In this document: in pieces, positions 57,699 to 64,000 of the stretch
How the letters are laid out: every line of letters starts with the position of its first letter
Numbering within the stretch: the stretch's first letter is position 1
Assembly: GCA_033961575.1 (NCBI GenBank)
Contig: CM066735.1
Coordinates: 32,631,501 to 32,695,500 of the forward strand
Reading direction: 5' to 3'
DNA: 64,000 nucleotides
Source: Aselliscus stoliczkanus
Lineage: Eukaryota; Chordata; Mammalia; Chiroptera; Hipposideridae
Translations under genes and position numbers: made by a program
The notes under the pieces: model-generated
Told to the model about the DNA's origin: nothing
What the model saw: the letters and a program-made list of their open reading frames with translations, nothing else
The model's database searches: none

Positions 57699-60600
57699 CT
57701 TAGGAGTTGTGATAATGAGCCCAGTTCATTACATAGAACACCAAATTTTATATAACTAATAAATCTGAACATTAATTATTTGCATTACATCTAAAGACTC
57801 AGATTATGTTTAGTAAGTCCCATTGGTATGTTAGTAAATTTGCTTCATTTACTTCTCTCTCTCTGTATACAATTTTAAATTAGTTATATCAACAAATTTC
57901 AGCACCTACGCTGTAGAAAGCCTTGTGTTGTGCAAGGACACAAGGTGATAAAAACTTCACCTCCAGACCACTGCAGTCCAGGAAGTGAAGGCGCACACAC
58001 CCTACCACCAGCTTTGCATAAGAAAAGCTAAAAGGATGTGATAGTTCCGAATAAAGAGAAAGAACTAGGCAGGCATGCTGAATTGTTGTCCAGACTCTTG
58101 TGGCTTCATATCCTCACATCAGACTATATCAACCTGTTCATTTCTAAGAGTATACAGCTTTTACAGAGAGCACAGAAACAGGATGGACAATGCCAAAGAA
58201 GACATGTTACTGTATTTTAGAAATAAGAGAAGAGCTGATAGAAATTTTGTTAAACAAGTATCCCCTTTAGAGCTTCAAACAACTATCCCAAATATAAAAC
58301 ACAAATATAATATAAAATACAAATACAAATATAATATAAAAAATACAAATATAGTATAAAAAGTTCATATTTTATAACTTAGAGGACTTCTGGTTTTACG
58401 TGAATGCTTATCTTAAGTGAGATTTTATGATATCTCATTCCCAAGGAATTTGCCCATTGAATAAATATTCAATTTATCATAAACTACTTTGAAATAAAAA
58501 CCTAGAACTTGCCATAGGTGTTGGTCCTCAGGCAACATTTCAAGACTATAACTTTTGTGTTATGTAAGGTATGTATATATCCCCATCCTGTGTCTACATA
58601 ACAACGACTAGATTAAGAATAGTCCATTTGGTTTCTATGGTATGAAAGGCCAAATTAGGTAATAAGATACTTTACCAAGATTTATAAATAAGATAATTAG
58701 AATCACAAGTCAAGTGGAAAAAAAAACTTGATAAAGCTGCCATATGTAGAAATCTTCATTGTCTAAATGATTAAAGGAACTCTGAATGAGTGAGGTTTAC
58801 CTAAGTCAGTTTTAGATGCAGGATCATGATTGAAGAAAAAAAGCAGAGATATAATTATAAATAATACAGGGCTCCTATCCTCCAGCTACTTATAATATAG
58901 TTTAATATATATATATCATTAGTTGTTTAAAATCACCTACTCGTAGTTTCTAGGACCTATGGATGGGAGCTCCCTTCTGACTTATTAATATTAATATCTA
59001 GGTTACTGTAATGTTCCCTTTGTGTGTGTATGTGTGTGTATTATATGTATTATAATACCAATTCTCTGTTTAAACACCTTCTGTTCAAAATGTTTAATGT
59101 GGTTTCTGTTTTCTTGGTGGTTACAGTGTCAGGTTCTAGAGTGATCTGATCCCAAGAAACCCTCAAAGAATGGATCATGGAATTATTTCAGTTATGTCCT
59201 TGATCTTGAACTTAATGCTAAGTTCCTTGTCAGTAGAAAATGGGATACTGATATTGCCATGGCATGCATTATTTACTTATGTTATTACCTGCAATTGCTT
59301 GAGATAAAATGCTTATTGAAATAAATACCTTAGGGGACCACGTGGTTGCTGCAGTTGACTGATACGATGGTGATGGTAACTACTATCCATGACTGTAGGG
59401 TAGAATGGCTATTTCTGACTGCACTGGGGACCATACCAAAGGAAAACAAAGTTCTCAGAAGTCCCAAAGCTTCTCTTGTGATCCTTAAAGAATCTCTTAT
59501 TTTTCTGTACGAATGTATTTACTTTAATTTTTATATTGCAGGGCAGATATGGCTGAAAATTAAACTCAACATTTAAGTATTTGGGTTAGATATAGAATTG
59601 CAAGCAAAGGTATATTTGCAGACTTTCCACATGTCCTAAGTGAAAATTAGGACACTGATTGAAAAGGAGTGGGGATTTCAGGGTAGACACAAGTAAAGTT
59701 GAAAATCTTGAATCTACTCTGAGCCTTCCTTTCAATGAGATGCGTATTCTCCTTTGGATCTACCATTCTTATTGTGTGTAGTCCTATAGGTAGAGGAATC
59801 TGAGTATATTCTAACAGAGACAAGTGAAAATACAACTCAGGAAGAAACAAGTTATACTTCAAAGAATTAAAATGGTTTCCTAAATTATATTGGCATAACC
59901 TAGGAGACAATTGTGAGAATACATTATAAGGGTGTTAGAACAAGGAAGACAAAATGTAACATTGGATCAGAACAAAATAATCAACATAGGTGTTCTTATT
60001 CCGTATTTAATATGATAGGTTGAGCAGATGAAAATTGTTCTAACAGTTTTGTTAGTTTATGGGATTTGATGATAGCCCTCTTTCAATAAAATTGGATAAG
60101 AGTTTCCTAACCTAGTATAAAGAAAAAGCTTAGGGATGTAGGAATATAAAAGTAGTGTTATAAAACTCGCACACACACTACCTCACTGCATCTCTTTGGA
60201 GGGCCCAGAGGACACTCCCTTCACTAAGGCATGTTCCAGTACCTTTGTAAAGTTATACGGTATCTATTTTCTGAAGGCTAAAGAGGGTAATGGGAGATAC
60301 TGTCACTGAAAAGGGATTCCTAATTTCAATGGATATCATGGGATCACAGAGTAGTAAAACTTAAATAGCAATAATACTAACTTCAAGAACTGAGATTTAT
60401 ACAATTACTCTAATGGGTAACAAGGAAGAGTTGATGATTAGAATATCTTGCCTTGCAGGGATTTTTGACTATGGCTACTTAGACTCCCTGGAGGAAAATA
60501 TCTTGGGAGTAAAATATATGAGCAGATTTCTAAAGCATTACTTACTCAACAAATAGGAAATCTCTAGCTAAGTCGGATGGACAAAAATTTGGCTTGAGCA

Positions 60601-62115
60601 TTCACAGTTTTTCACCCGCTCCCAAACATAAGCCAATTCATTGACCTGGAATTTTTGTATGAAAAAGAACCCTGATACCTTTGAAAAAGGACCCAAAATA
60701 TTTCCACAAGTGTATACTGGAAAACCTTTCTAAGCTTTCTTGAAGCCTGCCTGCACACATTTAATAAGTGATTGTGCCCTAGGCTTAAGTTGATGCTAAT
60801 CCTAGAAACTAAAAAAATTATTTTGGACCACTGCTCAAAGTGAGTGCCTACACAGTAGGTTAAAAACAAAACAAAACAAAACAAAAACCTCTATTTCACT
60901 CTATTTCACAGTGGGCCAATTGAGGGGGGAAATGCAGTGGGGGGAAAAAGAGCTATGAATGTTTTCTTCCTTGTTTATATAGCATATTGCAAACTAGCAA
61001 TTTTTACAGTTTCTCCCTTCAAGAGGTAGAATCTATGTTTCCACATCTTGAATTGGGAACCCCCCTTTGTGACTTTGGCCAATAGAATATGGCAGAAGTG
61101 GTTGTGTGAATTCTAAGCCTGGGTCTTAAGAGACTTTGTATTCTTCTGTTCTCCATTTTAGAACCCTGTAACTGCCTGTCCTTGCCATCTGGAAGATGAA
61201 AAACCACATGGAACAAAGACAAACCATTACAGCCAAGACTTCAGACACACAAGGAAGTCCAAAAACTAGCACAGCCATCCCAGCAGCTGACCACAGAGAG
61301 ATGAGTGAGTCCATCTTAGCCCATTAGAAGAACCACTCATTTTTTTCATCCTTTATCTTACCCTTATTATTTTGTGTAAGGATAGTGAGATTGTGACTGA
61401 ACATTCATATTTAACATCCCCCAGAGCTGGGACATTGTAAATATTAGGACTCTGAGTCTCCTCCTTATAAAGAAAAATGTGAGAATGACCTCATTTATAT
61501 AAAAGAGAATTGGGTGGAAGCAAGGGCTGTTATTGTTGTTGCATAGAAGTGAAAATATGTGGTAGAGGAGTTTTTATGAGTGCCGAGTAGCTGAAGTGGG
61601 TGCCTTTATGATGGGGAGACTGGGACTAGGACTTGGCACGTTACATTTCCCACTTATATTTGCCAACTGGCTTCCTTTTAGAGTCTACCTACAGGATACC
61701 GAGAGAAAAGGCAGAAGAAGGGACTTCTTTCGGGTTTCCCCTACCTTTGCCAGCATTGCTCAGAAACTGCAGTGGGAGCCAGTCTCCAGTGTTTAATGAC
61801 ATTTCCAGCACAGCCCTGTGGCACTCTCAGAGGAACCATCAGCACCCTAGCCATGGCTCCTCCCTCGGAAGTAAGAGAACCAGCTCTACAGAGCCCTTCT
61901 TCTAAGTTCCTAGATACTGGTAACTTACCTCTTCCCTTTTGTCCCCCCAATGAGTGATAGCAGTTCTTGCCTACAGTTATGAATCTCTGTTACCCTTTTG
62001 CTCTTTAAGTTGGATAAGTTATATTTAACACCTATGTAAGAGTTCCCCCATTGTTGTTTCTCTTTTCTTGAATACATTCTAACTAATACAGAGCCATTGG
62101 AGGGTTCTGAGATCT
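57699..62115. other. Mostly unassigned sequence
   Basis: Low-complexity AAATATAATATAAAATAC repeats lie at about 58290-58365. The part at about 61020-61330 (TTTGTGACTTTGGCCAATAGAATATGGCAGAAGTGG) resembles an old mammalian interspersed repeat I cannot name. No supported gene. Confidence 0.4.
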
Positions 62116-63420
62116 GGAATAACTTGCCTTGCATTTTAATAGGATCACCCTGGCTGATGTGTTGGAAAAGACTGAAAGTTAGGAGACCATTTCAGTAGAA
62201 AGAGATGAAGAGAGCTTGGACCTGAGAATGAAGGAGTGGTTAAACTCTGTATAAATTTTGAAGGTATTGATACTGGGATTTTTTAAGTAGATCAGGTACA
62301 AGTTTGAAGGAAAGCGGAAAAGCATGAATTATGATCCAGGAGAATAGAAGACTGAATAGAGTAGGGAAATTTAGTGTTAATGTTAGGCGACAATTAAGGT
62401 TAGTGATCATAAATTTGAAAGTGAGACCAATGGACAGAGCTGTGTTTCCTACAGACATGGTTCCACAGTGGTTCTATTTGTTCAAGTAATGCTAACTGCT
62501 GTGACAGGTTAACCCTGAAACTTTAGTGGCCTGACACAGTATAAATTTATACCTCAGTAATCTAAAGTTTAATAGGTAGTGGGATATGGTAGTGGAGGTG
62601 GAATCCAAGGTTGTTCAACTACATCTTTCAGAGACCCTGGCTGAGAAGCTCAATACATGTTTTCCAAGTTTATCCTAGACATTGACACCCAGTTGGAAAT
62701 TGGGAAAGAGAGAAAATAGAGACTGTTAGCTGGCAAGGTAGAAGTGCTGGTTGGAGAGTGCAATATTTGAAATGGACAATTTGGAAGAATTACAGTGTTG
62801 TCATTTACAAAGTCAAGAGCATGATCCTCAAATTTAGTAGCTGAGATATGAGATAAGAAAGGTAATTGGAAGAGACACTGTCAAGGGATTTAGAGTCCGT
62901 GATATTGACAGATGATCTCCACAGATATTGAAATGTTAAAGACAGCAATAGTGAGTCAGGTGCTGAAATCTTTGAGGAATGGGAAAATGTAAAAATAAGA
63001 ACAGTGAACGATTTAAAGCTACTTTGCAGGTAAAAAGGCATGACTTAGTGATTGGTTATTGGCAGTAGGGATGAAGGAAATGTCAAGAATCAATTCCAGG
63101 TTTCTCACTTATACAAATAGGTGGATAGTCTAGCCATTTACAGAGGAGCAACACTCTAGTATAACTAAATTCAGGAGATAAAGCATGAGGTTATTTTTGG
63201 ATCTATAGAGTTTGAAATTTCTCATTTCAAACATCCAAATAAAAATTTTGAGGAGATTGTTTGAAATATAAACGTCTAGGGCTCAGAGAAAAAAACAAGT
63301 ATGAAATATATATTTGACAGTGGTTAGAAAAATAAACAGTATTTAAAACCATGTAATGATAACATCTGGGAGCTATCAGAAAACAGAACTGAACCTTGAG
63401 ATATACAGAAAAAAATAAGG
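62116..63420 (-). mobile_element. L2 (LINE-2) RT-region fragment, inverted
   Basis: Plus-strand words follow the reverse complement of L2: TTTAATAGGATCACCCTGGCTGATGTG, GGAGACCATTTCAGTAG, GAATCAATTCCAGGTTTCTCAC, TTTGAAATTTCTCATTTCAAACATCCAAATAA, AACGTCTAGGGCTCAG and AGTATTTAAAACCATG. An unrelated old repeat appears to interrupt it at about 62460-62700. All frames are broken. Confidence 0.6.
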
Positions 63421-64000
63421 CACAAAGAGAACACTTTTATTTGCTTCAAACTTTCATATTCATTCAGAAATAAGTGCATCCATGTTGATTAACTTGACCT
63501 GATCCAATGTCATATTTCATCCTCCTTGGACTAACACTCTTATAATGTATTCTTACATATATCTGCTAGGCTTATGCCAATATAACTAAGAAAACTACTG
63601 CAATCTTTTGAAGTGTAACCTATTTCTTTCTAAGTTGGATTTTTCACTTGTCCCTATTAGAGTTAATCAAATATCTCTAGTTACAGGTCTACATGCACTA
63701 GGGTTAGTAGGGATAGGTCTGGAGAAGAATAAACACCCCATTTAAAGAAAGCTTAAAGTAGATTCAAGATTTTTATCTTTACTCATGTCTACCCAAATAT
63801 TTCCTACTCTTCCTGTTCAATATCCTAATTTTGGCTTAGGACACTTTGATAGTCTGTGATTACACTTTCCATTTTGAATTACCCCAGATACTTGTATGTT
63901 AAGTTTAATTTTCAGCCATTTCTGTCCTTCCGTATACAAATTTTTAAAAATACAAAAGTATGAATTTTTTTTAGGACCACGAGAGAAGCTCTCTATTGGA
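63421..64000. other. Nothing recognised
   Basis: The window ends in AT-rich sequence without a recognisable gene or repeat. Confidence 0.4.

Noticed and set aside
1..64000. CRISPR array, bacterial operons or phage genes
   Set aside because: There are no regularly spaced palindromic repeats with unique spacers. Repeat content and base composition are those of a mammalian nuclear genome.

Overview
This is AT-rich vertebrate nuclear DNA, almost certainly from a placental mammal. It carries MIR, L2, MER5A and MaLR-type relics, many generations of LINE-1, and abundant tRNA-derived SINEs. The SINE heads (a GGCCGGCCGAGTGG start, then modules around CAACTAAGATTGAA and a CCCCAATAAAATCTTT 3' end) resemble from memory the Rhin-1-like SINEs of rhinolophoid bats. 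That origin is a tentative inference. I see no convincing cellular protein-coding exon, rRNA, functional tRNA or CRISPR array, so the window is best read as intergenic or deep-intronic sequence.

Layout. 1-3,100: little recognisable, with one SINE at 2.6 kb. 3.1-4.6 kb: ancient L1 with two SINE insertions. 5.1-6.85 kb: a composite SINE split by a 1.09-kb solo LTR with betaretrovirus/IAP-like ends. 7.4-9.1 kb: MIR, MER5A and a SINE. 12.0-14.1 kb: two long SINEs, one inside a DNA-transposon relic. 14.1-17.0 kb: an ancient L2 followed by an ancient L1; a 239-bp piece of that L1 is duplicated inside the L2. 17,063-25,291: a full-length LINE-1 on the minus strand with perfect 15-bp target-site duplications, a YY1 site at its first bases, a GC-rich 5' UTR of ~197-bp tandem monomers, an intact ORF1, and an ORF2 killed by one nonsense codon, two frameshifts and a SINE. 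25.3-37.4 kb: mostly unrecognised sequence with MIR, L1, MaLR LTR and SINE insertions. 37.8-44.6 kb: a very old plus-strand L1 opened by at least four later insertions. 44.6-64 kb: SINEs, L1 ends, a MIR split by a young 5'-truncated L1, L2 fragments and microsatellites.

How the parts relate. L1 ORF1/ORF2 proteins supply RNA-binding and target-primed reverse-transcription functions. The SINEs have A/B-box-like heads for RNA polymerase III, A-rich tails, and 12-18-bp duplications at 2.6, 4.1, 8.6, 35.8, 36.5, 38.6 and 44.7 kb. They therefore look like passengers of the L1 machinery. One copy at 38.6 kb has two poly(A) tracts separated by 33 nt of foreign sequence, the signature of a SINE 3' transduction.
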